Of a stretch of DNA of 64,000 bases, positions 22,662-36,575 are shown piece by piece. The position numbers and the translations under genes are program-made. The DNA lies in assembly GCA_027574665.1 (NCBI GenBank), contig CM050651.1:6697501-6761500 (forward strand), given 5' to 3'. Origin of the DNA: Rhynochetos jubatus. Its lineage: Eukaryota > Chordata > Aves > Eurypygiformes > Rhynochetidae. Position 1 is the first letter of the stretch. Each line of letters begins with the position of its first letter. The notes under the pieces are model-generated. The model was given only the letters and a program-made list of their open reading frames with translations. It searched no databases and was not told the origin of the DNA.

Positions 22662-25088
22662 GCGTAAAGCCTGTCTCATCAGAAGGAAATCTGCTGAACC
22701 TGGGAGAATATGCAGCCCCGTTTTCCCCACGTTATTGCAGCTGCTTTCTGCCCAGCCTGACACATACTTCCAGCCTCCAGCTTTTCTACTTGTTGTGCAC
22801 CTCGCGCACTGCCTCTGGAGGATCTCTCTCAGTTCACCCAGCTACTGCTACTTCCTTTCTACTGCAGTGGTTTTGTATCGTGTTTTTCTCTGCTCTGTAA
22901 AATCTCACAACACAAATCCAAATATTTCTCAGTGCTAGCTTTAATGACACCAAGATTTGCATAACTCCTACAAAGTGTCAAGCACAGCTGTAATATTTGT
23001 CCCTCCCCCATAACTTCATACGTAGAACTGTCTGAAGTGGCAGCCATCGTGCCCACGTGTCATCATTAGGAAGGGGAGGTGGTACCAGAAGAAATACGGG
23101 AGGACGCTCCCCTCTCCCCTGCACACTAAGAGACACAAATACTCAGTGTTCAACTACTCCAAGTTACCCCTTGGAGCAGGTCTGGAGAATGGACAAAACA
23201 GCTTGAACGCTGTAACAGCGGCCAAGGCAGCTCGACGAGGAGGTATTACGATTGCAGATTTATATGCTGTGGGCAGATTTATTTTCTCTACTTAACATTT
23301 ACTATTTTATACATTGCTGAAATGGAACCAGACTGACAGGTTTCACGGCTGCACGGCTGGTTTACAACTTTTTCAGGCAACCTCATCAAATGACTCAGAG
23401 CAGAGGAAAAAAGGAAATGGATAAAACCTAATTTTAAAAGAAGTGTAGGACTTTAGCAGTTTCTGCGTCTGAATGCTGGTCTTACCGTCATGGATCCAGT
23501 AACATTAGGCCAGCCACAAACAGAAGGAGCTCTGCTTCTTCAGACTTACTGTGAGACAGCACTAACTTCCTACCTGTCTCGGGGAACGTTCGGAGAACTT
23601 TGTTTTGCTGAAGTATCCGAAGCACTCTGAAGGTGAAGAACATCACCACAACGCTAAGCTACGTGTCACCGTCTTTTCCCACACAACCACAACACTGCCC
23701 CGGGTGGGTCACCTGCCCTTGCGCATCACGTGTCGTCGAGCAAGGCAGATTGAGTTTGTCTCTTGTCTTAGGAAAACAAGGATCTCCTCTTTCAAAACTC
23801 CAGGGCTCGGTAACGTTTTTTCTCAATCTCTCTAGATTTTAAAATGGTTCTTAAAATTATTGTTCAGTATTTCTGAGTGATTTTCCACTGTGAAGGATCT
23901 GCACTTGCTTCACAGCTAACAGCCCAACACAAATACGCACGTGAACCCACACTGCCCAGCCTGAAATGCCCTGGTGCAGATCAAGTCAGTTATTTAACAG
24001 CCACATTTCACAGGCTGCGGTGAGAAGGGCTGAATCCAAATCCAACTCAAACTGCAGAGAGAATTTCAGGAGTATGCAGCGAGACAAGCTGGCACCAGCC
24101 CAAGAATGTGAGTTGTTGGTATGAAACCAACGGCTTTGTAAGTGCTGGCTTTGTGGTTTAATTATTTATTTCACCTGAAAATCATTATTTTTGGAAGTAT
24201 GAAGACTAGACATTTATTTTGATTCTGCCCCATCTTGCTGTTTCGGGCAGTCATCATCCCCGAGCTCCAGTGAGGACCAGAAGTCAGAGCGTGGCACCGC
24301 TGCTACACCAGTGTGAGCTGGGAAACACACCCACCAGAGTTTCGGAACCAAGAGTTCCGGAATCTACCCACCATCGATGGGGGAAATGGGACTCGTTTCC
24401 TCAGCTTCTGGCTTGCCTGAATCTCCGAGCAGACCAGTCAAGCAATCTGCTTCCTTCCTCCTGCTCAAAACGCTCAGTATTAAATGATGAGACGTTCTCC
24501 TCAGCAACTTAAAAGCTGGACCAAATAGTTACAGGAAAAATAGGTGCAGCCTCAACAGTCCAATGTTAAGTAGCATCTAAAGTAAGAAATTCAAAGCTAC
24601 AACTGGCTTTATCACCAAAGTTAAGGGGTTCACTTCCACTGACTTCGCTGAGAGCTAGGCATGCTCAGCACCTCAGAAATTCAGGCTGTTACAGGAAATA
24701 CTCAGCGCCCACTGAGGTATCCAACTCGTCTTAGAAGTCACTAAACAGGGAAGGACAAGCAGACAGGTTTCAGCACAGAACCTTTCAGCATTCAGTTTGT
24801 ACGTGGTACCTCACAGAGATAACAGGTTTTCCCTACTCCACAACAGTTTTATTTCAGCGTGCTAGTAAAGGTACCGGCATATCTACAATTGAGGAGGTCT
24901 ATGAGATGCCCTGACTGTTACTGAAATTTTACTAGAAAGTAAGAGCACTCTGACATTCAAAGGCATTTTGGGTGCAATGAAGTCTGTAGTAACAAACAGG
25001 AAATCAGAGTTTACTGCAGGTACACGTTTGGTCTATCTACTAGAGGCTGACAAAACAAACCACACGGATGTTTGTGCGATTACATTAC

Positions 25089-25205
25089 CTGTATAGATGC
25101 TCCAACTTTTTCATTACAAAGGCTGCACACCAGTGCCCATCTACTGCTGGGAATGTGAGAAATCTTTGTGATGGGCTCCATTTTCTCTGGGCTTCCAATG
25201 CTCAC
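25089..25205 (-). CDS. JADE1: JADE1 exon 8: middle of ePHD
   Basis: The acceptor is CCTCTTAG before 25205 and the donor CAG|GTAATG is at 25089/25088. The 117 bases give 39 codons (residues 288-326) starting [19 protein letters not shown] and ending [19 protein letters not shown] carries ePHD zinc ligands C314 and C317. The residue after NEK is valine here, where I remember phenylalanine in the human protein, a hydrophobic substitution. Confidence 0.96.
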
Positions 25206-25756
25206 CTAAGAGGAAAAAAGGGTAAAGAACACAGAGCAGCTATTACGCTCATAACTGAAAAGGAAAACGATTCGATCAAAGAAATCAAGTTTCGTGTATG
25301 CATTTGCAAAATTAGCATGTTTCAAATCTCTCGGTTTATCAGGAACTAAGAAAATTACAATTCCTTTTGAAAAAAATTTGGTACTTCGCTGCCTGAACAG
25401 AACAGCTTCAAGGCGAAGCCCTCCAATTTGAAATTACCACAGACAATGAATTATGAGAACCCACAAGAATTCTGTCACATCCAACCTTCCCCATTCACTT
25501 TTCATGTTCTGTTTACAACTTCAAATGGTACTTCATGTGGTTGTTCAATGACCTTTGCCAGCAGCAAAGGCCTAATTTTTTGAGGCCTAATTTTGGTTGA
25601 CAGAGGTAACGTAATTACTTTCTCTACGGATGATGAAGTATCGTAGAGCTGCTACACTCGTCATATCAACACACACTCAGCTGAACAATGTTCTTGACAG
25701 ATTTCATCTCTCCCACAATCACTGCAGCCCTGAACTCCCAGGGGATCGGCACCTAC
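25206..25756 (-). other. JADE1 intron 7
   Basis: A 551-bp intron with donor GTAGGT and acceptor CTCTTAG. No repeats or other signals are recognised. Confidence 0.85.
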
Positions 25757-25924
25757 CTCTGGAATCCACAGAGCACAGCTAACATGGACCCACTTTGTGC
25801 CACTCCGGGTCGGCTTCATGGCACCACCCTTCTTGGGACAGAGCAAACACTTGGGCTGAACGCCGAGCGCGCAGGTCCTGCACAGCCAGCTGCCTTCCGG
25901 CACCTTCAGGATCCCGTAACATGC
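25757..25924 (-). CDS. JADE1: JADE1 exon 7: PHD finger C-terminal half and start of ePHD
   Basis: The acceptor is ATACAG before 25924 and the donor GAG|GTAGGT is at 25757/25756. The 168 bases give 56 codons (residues 232-287). [19 protein letters not shown] completes the C4HC3 PHD finger (C233, C246, C249). [19 protein letters not shown] and [12 protein letters not shown] open the ePHD (C257, C260, H278, C281). The first PHD finger binds the unmodified H3 N-terminus and the pair targets the HBO1 complex to chromatin (family knowledge). Confidence 0.98.
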
Positions 25925-27211
25925 CTGTATTGCCGTGTACAGAAAGGGTAAGAAAACAACATGAGTTTCTGTCACTTTTTAGCTGTTTCCATGTAGCTTC
26001 TTGCAACTCCCAATGTTCTTTATGGAATTTCTAACCCAACAGAAACATTGGCTTGCGGAGGAAAGTGAAGACTCTGTTTGCCAGCCGAGAGAGCAAGGGG
26101 ACTCCCGACAGACAACCCTGCCAGCAGTGAGCTGGGATGAAGTGCTCACAAGGACTGCAGGTAACAGGAACTCGACTGTATCTAATTCAAAATGCAAGAA
26201 CCACAGATTCAAGAGCTCTGCCGTGCAATACTCAAACCCCAGAGCACAGGGCTTTACTTCTAGTCAGAGGGAAGAGTGCAGAACAGCAACTAAGATCACT
26301 TTTTCCCAAAGGTTGCATATTTACAGAGACCTCCGTCCAAATTACTGTCAATTTTAACCCTCCTAAGTTTCGGATTCGATAGAGACCAAGGATCAGGGAG
26401 CCCTTACAGGTACAAAAACGCCCACCTGGGGTATCTTGCAAGCTAGTCATTTGTACCTTACAGCTGCCATAGGCGTATTTCTTTATCGTCAGTGCAAATG
26501 AATGTAAGTAACACATTCAGGAAAACGCCAGTCGCGCTCATCAGACAGTGCACTTGTCCAAATGCTGAACGACAAAGCAAACTTCTTAAAGCGGGGAAGG
26601 AAGGACGGGCTGATAGGAAGGCACCTGCCACAGTAAGAAGCATCCACAGAAACAGATAGGCTAAAATTCTACCTGTTGTTCCGTGCTAGTAAGAATTCTA
26701 ACTGCCACAAAAAGGCAGCACATAGTAGCGCCTCATTAGCTCAGCTCAGGTCAGTAGGTTCTCCATTACATTAAAATAACCATAAGAAATCCTCTCTGTG
26801 TCCCTGCTGACTGCTGGAAAGTTCTTTCTTCCCCACTCTGCTGAGTGAGCCTATGTTGCTGGTACGAGAGGTGTGTTAGCCCCGAAGTGTGCAGAAAGAG
26901 AGGAAAGGGACGTAGCAAGAAAAGTGACCAGGTGAGAAGGTAGACGAGGCTATTCCTCAGCTTGTAACTTCCTCCACACAGACACAATACCACTTTTCAC
27001 CCTCGTAGCATGACATTTCTAGAATTACACGTAACAATTCTCCTCCTCGATTACATCATTTCTGAATTCATCCCACCGCACAGCGGTGAACTCTGCAGGA
27101 ACGTAACCGATCGATGTCTGTCACTGGAAAAAACCCAACCTGTTATCTTTAATGGCTTGGGAAAGTGTGTCATCACCCCTACGCTCCCCCACTGTGCCCT
27201 GGCTGCCGTAC
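25925..27211 (-). other. JADE1 intron 6
   Basis: A 1287-bp intron with donor GTACGG and acceptor ATACAG. No repeat or additional gene is recognised. Confidence 0.85.
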
Positions 27212-27423
27212 CTGGTGCACACAAATATTGCATTTGTCACAAAACACCATTTCGTTGCCGTCTTCTCCATCTGGAGACTGACAGACGTCACAGACCACAT
27301 CTTCATCGTACTCAATGCCAAGTCCTTCTTCCGTCTCAATAGCATGATTCATGTGATCGGAGCATCGTCGTTCAAACTCCTCTATGACCATTTCCATCGT
27401 GTACTCGCCCAGCTGAGCCGTTC
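27212..27423 (-). CDS. JADE1: JADE1 exon 6: start of PHD finger
   Basis: The acceptor is TTCCCAG before 27423 and the donor CAG|GTACGG is at 27212/27211. Two bases complete a glycine codon, followed by 70 codons (residues 162-231). After [16 protein letters not shown] comes [20 protein letters not shown], the linker and first ligands of the PHD finger (C205, C208), then [15 protein letters not shown] with C222, C225 and H230. Confidence 0.97.
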
Positions 27424-29340
27424 CTGGGAAACAGGAGTGGTTACTGAGTTAAAGGAAAGAGTGATAACCACCGCCACACACAACTCCAGCTTCTTCTTTA
27501 ACGGCTGAGTAGACAGAGCCAACCCACACACACACGCAGCACTGCCGGACAATCAGGCCTATTCCAGCGTACGCGAAGGAAACTGTAAAAACAAATAGTC
27601 AAAGTCGTCTTACAACTGTATTAAACTAACAGAAGTGGAGTATCCACAACCAATCTTTCCTGAGAAAAACGTTCATAAACTGGTTTTGACTTCCCAGTCG
27701 TGCTCTCGTTTTTCCTTCTGGGACAGCACCATCCACAGTTTTTGCTTTAATTTTGCAACCCAGATGTTGACTTTTTGGTGAAAGGTTTGAGAGTGTTTGC
27801 AACCAAAAGTGACGGGGGTGGAGGGGGGATATCAATGACAAGATCTGCTGTGATACTTGACATTTCTAACAGTTGTTGGTTTTTTTACAAGTTCCAACCC
27901 AACTGAGGTCTCCCTCAGACCCTGCTACGCCAACACATTAGGTTGGTTTAGAACGTGAAAAACACAGTTGTAATAAATGCAACATCGAATCTGGGACAAT
28001 AAATAAATGCAACATCCAATCTGGGATTTGGTCTTTTCAAGCAGCATCCATCAGAAAATTGGTCACGACACCACAGCTACAGGCTGATTACATTACGGTA
28101 TTCTATAATGCAAATTCATTCGTTCCATTACTATTACAGCCCTGAAAAAATACCTATCATAAAAGCAGCAAGAAAAACATCAAAAAAGAGCACAGTGCCT
28201 CCCTCACTGGGTTCCATCTCTCACCTGCCCTGACAATGAGCCAGCTCTAATACTTTGAAGTTGGTACCACACCAACCTTTACCACAAAGTCATGCCACAA
28301 ACACCTGTGAAACCAAAGCCAGCCGTGCTGCTGCTGCAAACATTTTTTTTTCCTCTTGAAAAGTCAGTTTAGCACCAGAATTTCCACATACATAAATCAC
28401 TACGATAAGCGTAACCTTAGGATATCCTGCTTCGTGGTTTACCAGGTCTTGAGCGACACCACGTATGGGCCACAGCCAGCTATGACTGAACTGGAACCCA
28501 GAGCAGGGCACTGCCACAGTGCTAAACCAAACATCAAGTGTTCACCGCCGTGTCCAAACCTCTCCCATCTGGCACAGCAGCCTTTCCCTTATCTAAACAA
28601 TGTGGTTCAAGTTCTGTGCCGACTTACAACTCCTTCAGTTCCATGGAACCCCCTCCTGAAGCACACACCTTACCAAAGAAACATGCCTGTTCTGGCCTTG
28701 CTCCCCTGGCCCTTCCCACACATGCGCCGTCCTGTAGAAAAGGCAACAGCTGCTCCCCTGCGGACAGCTCCTCTTCCTGCTTCCCAACTGGAGCACACGG
28801 TCCTGGTAAGGTTTGGGAGGTTCCTCCAATAAATCACTGTGGGAATTCCTTACTCTCTCATTCCCTGCACAATTCAGCTGGCACGGGTTCTCTAAACCTC
28901 CCAAGAGTCCTTGTCTGCCTTCTTCACACTCACCACTGGTAAAATGATGATGCGGAGATGTGACACAGATTAAAATGAGTAAGAAAAAGGACTAACTGGA
29001 AAAACTACCTGAATGGTCAGTCTGATGTTCTCCTCAAGGACCTTGATGGCTAAATGGGAACTTTGTGAGAACCCCCTTACGAAATGGAAAGCAGCAGAGA
29101 ATAAAAACCATGTGGCCAGATCCTGACCTGGTCAAAGCAGACACAACTCCGCAGTTATGAAAGCATGTATCTTAGCTTAATCGCATCAGGTCTGGTTTCC
29201 TGTGGCCACCCCAACTCTGAGGATTACTCACTCTTCACACCTCTGTCGTCACTTCCCACTGCTGCCCTCCCTAAAACTACGCTTAAGATTGCCAGCCTTA
29301 AAACCAAAAGGCAACAAAGACACAAGCACTCGTTGCTCAC
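27424..29340 (-). other. JADE1 intron 5
   Basis: A 1917-bp intron with donor GTGAGC and acceptor TTCCCAG. It holds a 25-bp direct repeat with a 30-bp period (27972-28026). Nothing else is recognised. Confidence 0.8.
27972..28026 (+). repeat. Two-copy direct repeat, 30-bp period
   Basis: aataaatgcaacatc, one variable base (g or c), then aatctggga occurs at 27972-27996 and again at 28002-28026 with a single mismatch. It is a recent local duplication. Confidence 0.9.
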
Positions 29341-29528
29341 CCATGTCTTTGAATTCTTCATTGGCAACCTGCAGCCACGCTACGTCCACATCATCGAGAT
29401 CGTAGCGACACACGCCGTCTGCTAAGGTTCGAATGTCAACGTATCCCAGCTCCGGAGGCTCCGAGCCTGAGGAGACAATATACTTCCTGGGACGCGTAAA
29501 CGTGACGGCTTTCGTCTCGGACACAATC
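29341..29528 (-). CDS. JADE1: JADE1 exon 5: EPL1-like domain, second part
   Basis: The acceptor is GTTCTAG before 29528 and the donor ATGG|GTGAGC is at 29341/29340. One base completes the arginine codon split with exon 4, and the last base begins a glycine codon. The 62 full codons (residues 99-160) include [37 protein letters not shown] and [15 protein letters not shown]. This is the enhancer-of-polycomb-like N-terminal domain shared by JADE, BRPF and EPC scaffolds, which contacts the acetyltransferase. Confidence 0.97.
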
Positions 29529-32500
29529 CTAGAACAGAGAGAGAAGCAGACGTCAGGTACGTTGGGTTGCGAGAGAATTCCGAGTGCCTCGTTTCGAGTG
29601 ACTAACAACCGTCGGCAGTCAGCTGACCAGCTAAGCAACCGTCTGGCACCACTGAGATGGGAAAACAGCCCAGTGCACTTTCAGAATGGATCGGCGGTAT
29701 TGTAAGACACGAATTGGAGTTGGTTAGAAACTCGGGTCATTACCAGACTTCTAAATAACATGAGAAGATTAGAGGATAGAGCTGGGCTTACTCTCACCTG
29801 AAATTCACACTGGTTTACAGCTAGAGTAAGAGCACTGTATTTATGTAGTGATGGCTACCGTATACACAGATGTTAAATTCTGCTTTAAGACATTTTTTAA
29901 ATCAATCTATCTATTTAGCTGCAATACCAAGATCAAGACGATCCAAGGAAAAAAGTAGTACTTCCTGCTACGTTTCAAGTCTTCTTTCTGACAGTATGTT
30001 CCTCCTGAATGGTTTTGGGGGTTTTTTGGTACGTGTGCATGTGTAGCTGTGCCCGCTTATGAAATTCAGACCTTTCCACAGAGAATCAGTAATAGGCACT
30101 AGCTTCACCTTCACTTACCCAAGCAGATCCAAGCTCTGGCATCCCGGGTCTGCATTTCCTCTTTCACAATCACTAATGTCATACCGGGCCAAGCGCAGTG
30201 ATTAATCGGCTGCTGCTGAAACTACCTTCTCCCAGGTTTTGGAGGCTCCAGTTGGCCAACAACCAAGCATGAAGGCATATTTTAGCTGCAAGCCAACTGA
30301 AATTTTGTTCGAGCGCAGGCACTGGATCAGAAAACAGGAAAGTACCTACAGCACATAACTGCTTCTAGGTCAGATTCCTGCAGTGCCGCCGCTTTGCAAA
30401 GCCAGGAGCTGGGCACAAACCCGCCCCACTGACCAAGGACAGCAGGCATTCTACCAGCAAGCTGGTGACTTGCCTCCCAACAGCGAGATCATCTGTCAGA
30501 CTCCCTGCAGCGCGGTTCGCTCAGCACAGGACACTGCGCACGCTGACGTGCAGTCGGGATGAAACCCACTCCACAATGCATCACTGGTAGCTCCAGGAGC
30601 AAGAGGCCACACTGCCAGATGGCTCCTGCAGCACCAGTGCTGATGATTCTTCAGTGCCCTAACTCCCCCTGCCAGAAGACCCTGATCTGCCGCTACTGTA
30701 TCTGCACACACAGACCTCAGTAAATCCTCTACCTATTTCAGTCTCCCACACAGCCCTAAATCCTCCCCTCATCTAGCTTATTTCAGACAACAATCTGAGA
30801 CGTCGTGGGCAAGAGCCAAATGCTGAATTTGGGGCTTCTGCGGTGCAGAAGGGACTGTGAGCATACGAACCTGAATGACCTTGCCAGCCTAACTGCACTG
30901 CCCAAACTGTTCCTGGTCACACTGCACAGTACTAACATGTCACAGACTACTACATCTCTCAGAGAATTTACTTCAAACTGGGCACTGCTTGCCAAATCTT
31001 CTGTTCCATAAATTCCTTCCCAAGTACCTCTCCACGTGGGAATCACAACCTCTGGGCAGCACCCTGCACATGCTCTCTGAACACCACTGGAGTGGCGCAG
31101 AATCAAAAAGCGCAGGTAGTTTGGATTCAAAATAAACCACCTTCAGCTCTTTATTTCTGTGACAGAAAGAAGTTAAAAAAAAAAAAATCAACGCTTACTA
31201 CATACCAACCAACCCCTTCAAGTGACTTTCCCATGTGACTGCATGCTGATGCTGAATCACCACCCAGACTCGCTCCTTTCCCCACCCTCTGAACCTACTC
31301 TTGCTGCCCTGACTGGTCACTACAAGGCCAAAACCTTTTATTCTCTATGATGTACCCCATCAGCATCAGCTCTCTGTACTCTATTTTGCTTCTGTTCTAC
31401 ACCAGCTACTACCTGACTGATGCTGATTCAATTTACAGAACATCTCCCTCCCCTTCCAAAGCCAGGCACAGAACAGTTCCAGTGTTCCAGCTCTGCCACA
31501 GCAGGGCACTCCAGGTGTTTTGTGAGGGAGCAAACAGGGTAATAACTGGCCATCAAGGGCCACTCTGAGCAGCAGGTGCTCATCAACAGGACCGTACAAG
31601 GTACCTCAGCAGCTAAAATAGAGTGGTGCCTCCTGTGCTGATACTACAACGGTGGGTGCCTTCTTTCCCCACCTCCTTTAATATCTTCAATTTGAAGCAA
31701 CATCTCCATTGGCAGAGAAAAGCTCTCTCCTAAGTGAGCACCTGGATCTGACACAACCACCAAACCACCTCCCTGAAAGATCCAGGGTGGGGATCCCCTG
31801 GAAGGTCTCCGTCTGCTAAAGTCCACAGGTCTCCTGGCCCTCCTGCAGCCTTGGGAGATGCTTGAAAGAGAAAGCAGGGAGAACAGGACAAGGTGAGCAC
31901 ACATGTGTGTGCATTTGTGCAGGGACTGGGTGAGGTCAGTGTGGAGCAGGCTACAAGCACTGCAGGGAAACCGTATGCTCCCATGCGCTGAACTGCGCAG
32001 CAGAGGGGAAAACGCCAAGGTCTCCTTGACGCTCCAGGCCCAGTCCTTCAGAAGGAGATGGAAGGAAAGGGTTTACCTGATGTGTGAGTAAGTTCCTCAC
32101 TGTACAGGGGGACTCCTACTCCAAGGTTAAAGCTGTCAGATGCAGACCTAACAGAAGCAGTGTAGCGTCACCCAGAGTTGTTTGCTGTGTATCAGACCGG
32201 GCTGTTCTGGCCCCACAAGCACCGGTGGATCATATGGTAATGCCTTATGGGCCAGCCTGCACTTACTCAAAGAGATTTAGTATGATTAAATGGCAATAAT
32301 CCTTGTTCTTCCCACTTCCTCCACCTCCAGTCCCAACTGAGCATTAAATAGATAGATGGGCTGCAGCACAGTCCTGCCCTTCCAAGGGTACTGTTCTGTT
32401 TAAAACAGAAAACTATAGCTAAGTGTAACAAACAAGGTAAGGAAAATAAGGGTTTCTTGCATAAGAGCGAGAAGATCTCACATTAATGGATGTAGTTACA

Positions 32501-33011
32501 TGTGCATCTGGACAGTTCTTTTAACAGCTGAAATGTTGTACAACAACTTCCTAAGTTAGTAAATGAAACAACCAGAAAAATAACATGAAAACAAAATAAA
32601 TGTTTTCTCTAGCCCTTCAATCTGGCTTGCCTAACTGTTCCTTGAAAGGAACCTGTGCCTTGGAATGTAGCACAAGAAGCATTCAGACAAGGGCTCTCCC
32701 AGCAATGCTGAGTGAGGTCAAGTCTGGGCTTAAAAATAGCTTCTATTTTTAAGGTTCTGTCATCACACTCCATCCTCCTGTAATGCCAAAAACGGTTCTC
32801 TGACATTCACATTTCAACACACGGGCAGAACAGGCCTGACTCCTGACCTCCTCAACCACTCAAAAAGCTGCGGCAGGTTACTCTTTGCCTCGGAGAGCCA
32901 CAACCTTTCTAGCTAGGCACTGTGGAATAAAGCTCAAGAAGCCAAGGCAACATGGACATAAGCTGCTAGCATAAACATACATGCATTCGTTTACATTCCT
33001 CCAAACTATAC
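29529..33011 (-). other. JADE1 intron 4
   Basis: A 3.48-kb intron with donor GTATAG (weaker than consensus) and acceptor GTTCTAG. An A13 tract lies near 31176-31188. No transposable element was recognised with confidence. Confidence 0.75.
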
Positions 33012-33169
33012 CTGGCTACTGGCTGTGGGATGGTCCCTGGGCTAACTGGCACCTGAACTCCCTTTTCCCACTCCTGCCTCCAAGGGTCTGCCAGCACACA
33101 GTATTCATCAGGGTTCAGCTGGAGGGAGTCATGTAACTTCATGGCAGTGATCAGGTCCGTTCTGAACAC
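33012..33169 (-). CDS. JADE1: JADE1 exon 4: EPL1-like domain, first part
   Basis: The acceptor is TTTGCAG before 33169 and the donor CCAG|GTATAG is at 33012/33011. The 158 bases give 52 codons plus two bases (residues 46-97). [20 protein letters not shown] is followed by [20 protein letters not shown] and [12 protein letters not shown]. These are the diagnostic first blocks of JADE proteins. Confidence 0.97.
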
Positions 33170-36100
33170 CTGCAAAGAGAGCGACCAAGAGAGAAGACAG
33201 ACACTGACATTTGATATTGACACTCTATGATTCACAGCTTCGGGGTAACCATGGAGCACAGCGTGTAACACGGTCACTGTACCGACAGCGAACTAACCCA
33301 GCCCACTGCGGGGCAGTTCAGCTGCAGCGCGAGGAAAGGGGTGGCTGAAGGGGCAGATACTGAGAGAACAGCTTCCAGCTCACTCCACTGCGAGTCCTGG
33401 CACTCCGCCTGCACTGGAGATGGTGATGCTAAAGGGTGCTACCCACTTTCACGTCCGTTCTGGCTGCAGTGAAAGCTGCAGGACCTTTGCCTCTTAAAAT
33501 AGCAGCAGAAGGGAAGGCTCCTTTTCACTCCAAGGCTTTTCGGGGTTTTTTTAATTACTGGAGCTCTGACTAACCCAAAGACATTCTAGAAATTCCCTGT
33601 GGTAGAAATCAAGGCGTGACTCTACCATGACCAGCCGCAAGAGGAAATTCTAAGGAGATGACTCTTTGTGCAAGTATTTAAAATAATAACCCAAAATATC
33701 AGATAAAATAAGACCCGAACCGGAATTCCAGTAGCAGCCCCACATTCAGCACAGGTGCTTGTTACTCAATCAGCTACAGACACCTCTGCATCACAGCTGT
33801 AATTTTACTTGGCCTTTACCAAGGCATCCACCTCTAAACTAAGCAGGCAACTTTCAGGCTAGCAGCCACAAACAAGCAGCGATGCTGTCTTCAGCAAGCT
33901 GTGGCATGAAATAAAAAGGGATTCGCTCTTGCAGCAGGCATGCTGTGGTACTGTTGTGGCAGTTCAGCCTGGTTTGCCACTGCCTGTCAGCACTGCCGAA
34001 AGCAAAGGGTGCTGTCACAGGCATCAGAACCGCAAGCCTGCTCTCCCTGTCAGCCAAGGCTGCTGTAGGCTACAGCAACTGCACCCGGCACTCCTCACAG
34101 CCACAGATTTGTAGCTACTCCGTGCCACGCTCAAAGGAAAGGGTTAAAAAGCACCCAGGAGACAGCAAATAAGCACCACCAGGACAAGAAAGAGGGAAGA
34201 AAAGACTGCAGACTTCTCAGTTTGTGGTAGATAGAGTCAGCATGCACCCAGCCCCACGTTGCAGGGGGGAAGGGGAAAGGGAAAGACACATCCCTTTCCA
34301 AAGGGGAAGACAGATCATCAGGGCAGCGCTCCTAGGTCCCCTCAGGGGCTGCTAACGGGGCAAAGTGACAGACTCTCCCGGTCCCCTACCCAGGCCCAAA
34401 GCGATGGCGACACTGGCTGTTGGACCTTGGCTCCAGCCAGCTGCTGCACGTGGCTGAGAAGAACCAGCCCCACACACAGCGCCAACCAGGCAGGCCTCCC
34501 CAGGAAAGGGATTTCTGTCAGGCGCTGTTCACACACCCACTGCCTCAGCAGCTTCCCTGCGATGCTGGGGAAGTGTTTTAGAGAAACAGTGCACCTGACG
34601 GCTAACTACACTTTGGAGAATATTTCAAAGTGTGACCTGCTTCACCACACTGCACATCTTGAAACCTCTCCTCCCTTCCAGCACACACGTACATTCCCAC
34701 TTCTGCCTCAGTATGTTTCCGTTCCACTCTGCTTTTGTCAGAAAAAGAGCATAAAATCATGACAATTTTCTTAACTCCTGTCTGGACATGTTCAGAAAAA
34801 CTGCCAGCGTTAAAAAGTAAAGAATAGTATCACCGTACGAAGGGATGGGTGAATGCAGGTAATGGACTATAATGAAACGTTTTAAATGAATACAAGTCCT
34901 GCGAGGCTCCAATCAAGAAATGAAAAAGAAGCCACAAAGTAAACTGGCTCACAAAACAAACAAGCACAGCTGGCCAGGGGATTCCGCACTTCAAAGCAAT
35001 CAAATGTCAGGCGAAGAGACAACAAAACCATAAAACGGGATGCAAAACTTGCTCAATCCGAGAGCCAAAGGAACACAGGCTCTCAGATAAATTTGTCGCA
35101 AAACTCCCTCAAAGGCAAAGCTCACGCAACACCTGACAGCCAAGAAACTCCTTCCCAGGCCAGCGGCCCTGTGACACCATTCTTTCTGCTCTACTTTCTG
35201 ATGCAATCAGACTGCCCAGAGCAAAGCAGAGCTTACAGAAGTGCTGGCTCTCAGAAGCGCTGAGCACTTCAAAGCTGAAGGGTGAAACCCTGGCCACGCT
35301 GAAGTCAGTGGGAATTTTGCCACCAACTTCAGTGAGACCAGGCTTTCCGGCGGGGAGTTTAGCAAGTGTCACTTTTCTGCCAGCACTCATCATCAGAATA
35401 GTGGGCTGTGGCGAGCAGACAATGCAAACGGGGGGAGGGAGGGGGAAAAGACTGTGGAACAGAGCTGAAGGGTAGTATATGATCCAGGCTGAGAAAACAA
35501 GAGAGAACAGCACAAAAGTGCAGAGATGCTGACAACAAATGCAAGGAGAGGGAGAGAAGAACACAGAGGCACACAAAACCAGCAGCAAGGTTGGTAATTA
35601 TCTCAGATTATTTCCTCATAGCCATTGGTGAGGCACTTCAAACGGGGTCAAAGGGGCTACTTCTAAGGGACATTCACAAGCTAACTAAGGAAAGCAAGTC
35701 TATCACCAGCAGGAATAGACTCACCAGGGGTCTCCACATCCACAAAAAAAGGTCTTTCATGGCCAACAATCAAAAAAGATTTGAAAACGCCAGTACTATT
35801 GTAGTTCACACTGAACAATGAATGGGGTTCTTCTTGTGGAAACTCTTCTCTGGGACTTAGGTGTAACTGTCACTGAGGAGATGAATAAAGCATGGGTTTT
35901 TTCAACATCCATGACTCACTAGTGCACCACAAATACATGTATTGGGCAAGTAAGTTCAGTGAAGAAATTCCACCTCCCAAAGTTAATGCTTTCTCTGCAG
36001 CCTTCGCAAAGCCCACAGTGTAGCACTTGCCTGAAGATAGGGAGATTCAGCCAGAACATCTCCAAAGAACTGGATCGCATTTAGGTGTTACTAACACTTG

Positions 36101-36575
36101 ATCCATCCTGGAAAGCTCAGAGATTTTTATCTCCCTTGACAGGATTTCCTCAAAGAACTACATAAGACAGAACGGTCAGGAAGCACATTTCTAGTCTGAC
36201 AAACACTTTTAACACAGATCACATACCAAGGACCAACACCAACTATGAAATAAATGCTCCTAATACGAATTTTCACAAATCAAGCTACAAATAAACCCTG
36301 ATGCCTAAAATACTAGAAGAAGGGCTCCAGAGCTATGCTGAATGGGTGTCAGACCATTACAAAATTCACAGATACAAACTGGTGCTGGCAGGGGCTGTGC
36401 CAACAGCTGAACTCCCTAATCTCCTGGCAAATGAAAAGGAAGGGGGGAGCGGGAGGTTGGTGCCAGCATCTTGGTTTCTTGAAAACATAAATCAGAGGAA
36501 ACAGATCCATTACCAGAACACACTGTATTTGTATTTGACGGATGTAAGAAAATTCTAATCAAGTTTCAGAAATAC
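33170..36575 (-). other. JADE1 intron 3
   Basis: A 3.41-kb intron with donor GTATTT and acceptor TTTGCAG. No recognised transposable element or second gene. Confidence 0.75.

Larger units (their letters stand above)
21330..25088 (-). other. JADE1 intron 8
   Basis: A 3.76-kb intron with donor GTAATG and acceptor CTGTAG. It contains a 22-bp minisatellite (22049-22121) and a short CR1 tail on the plus strand (22588-22661). The rest is unassigned. Confidence 0.8.
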
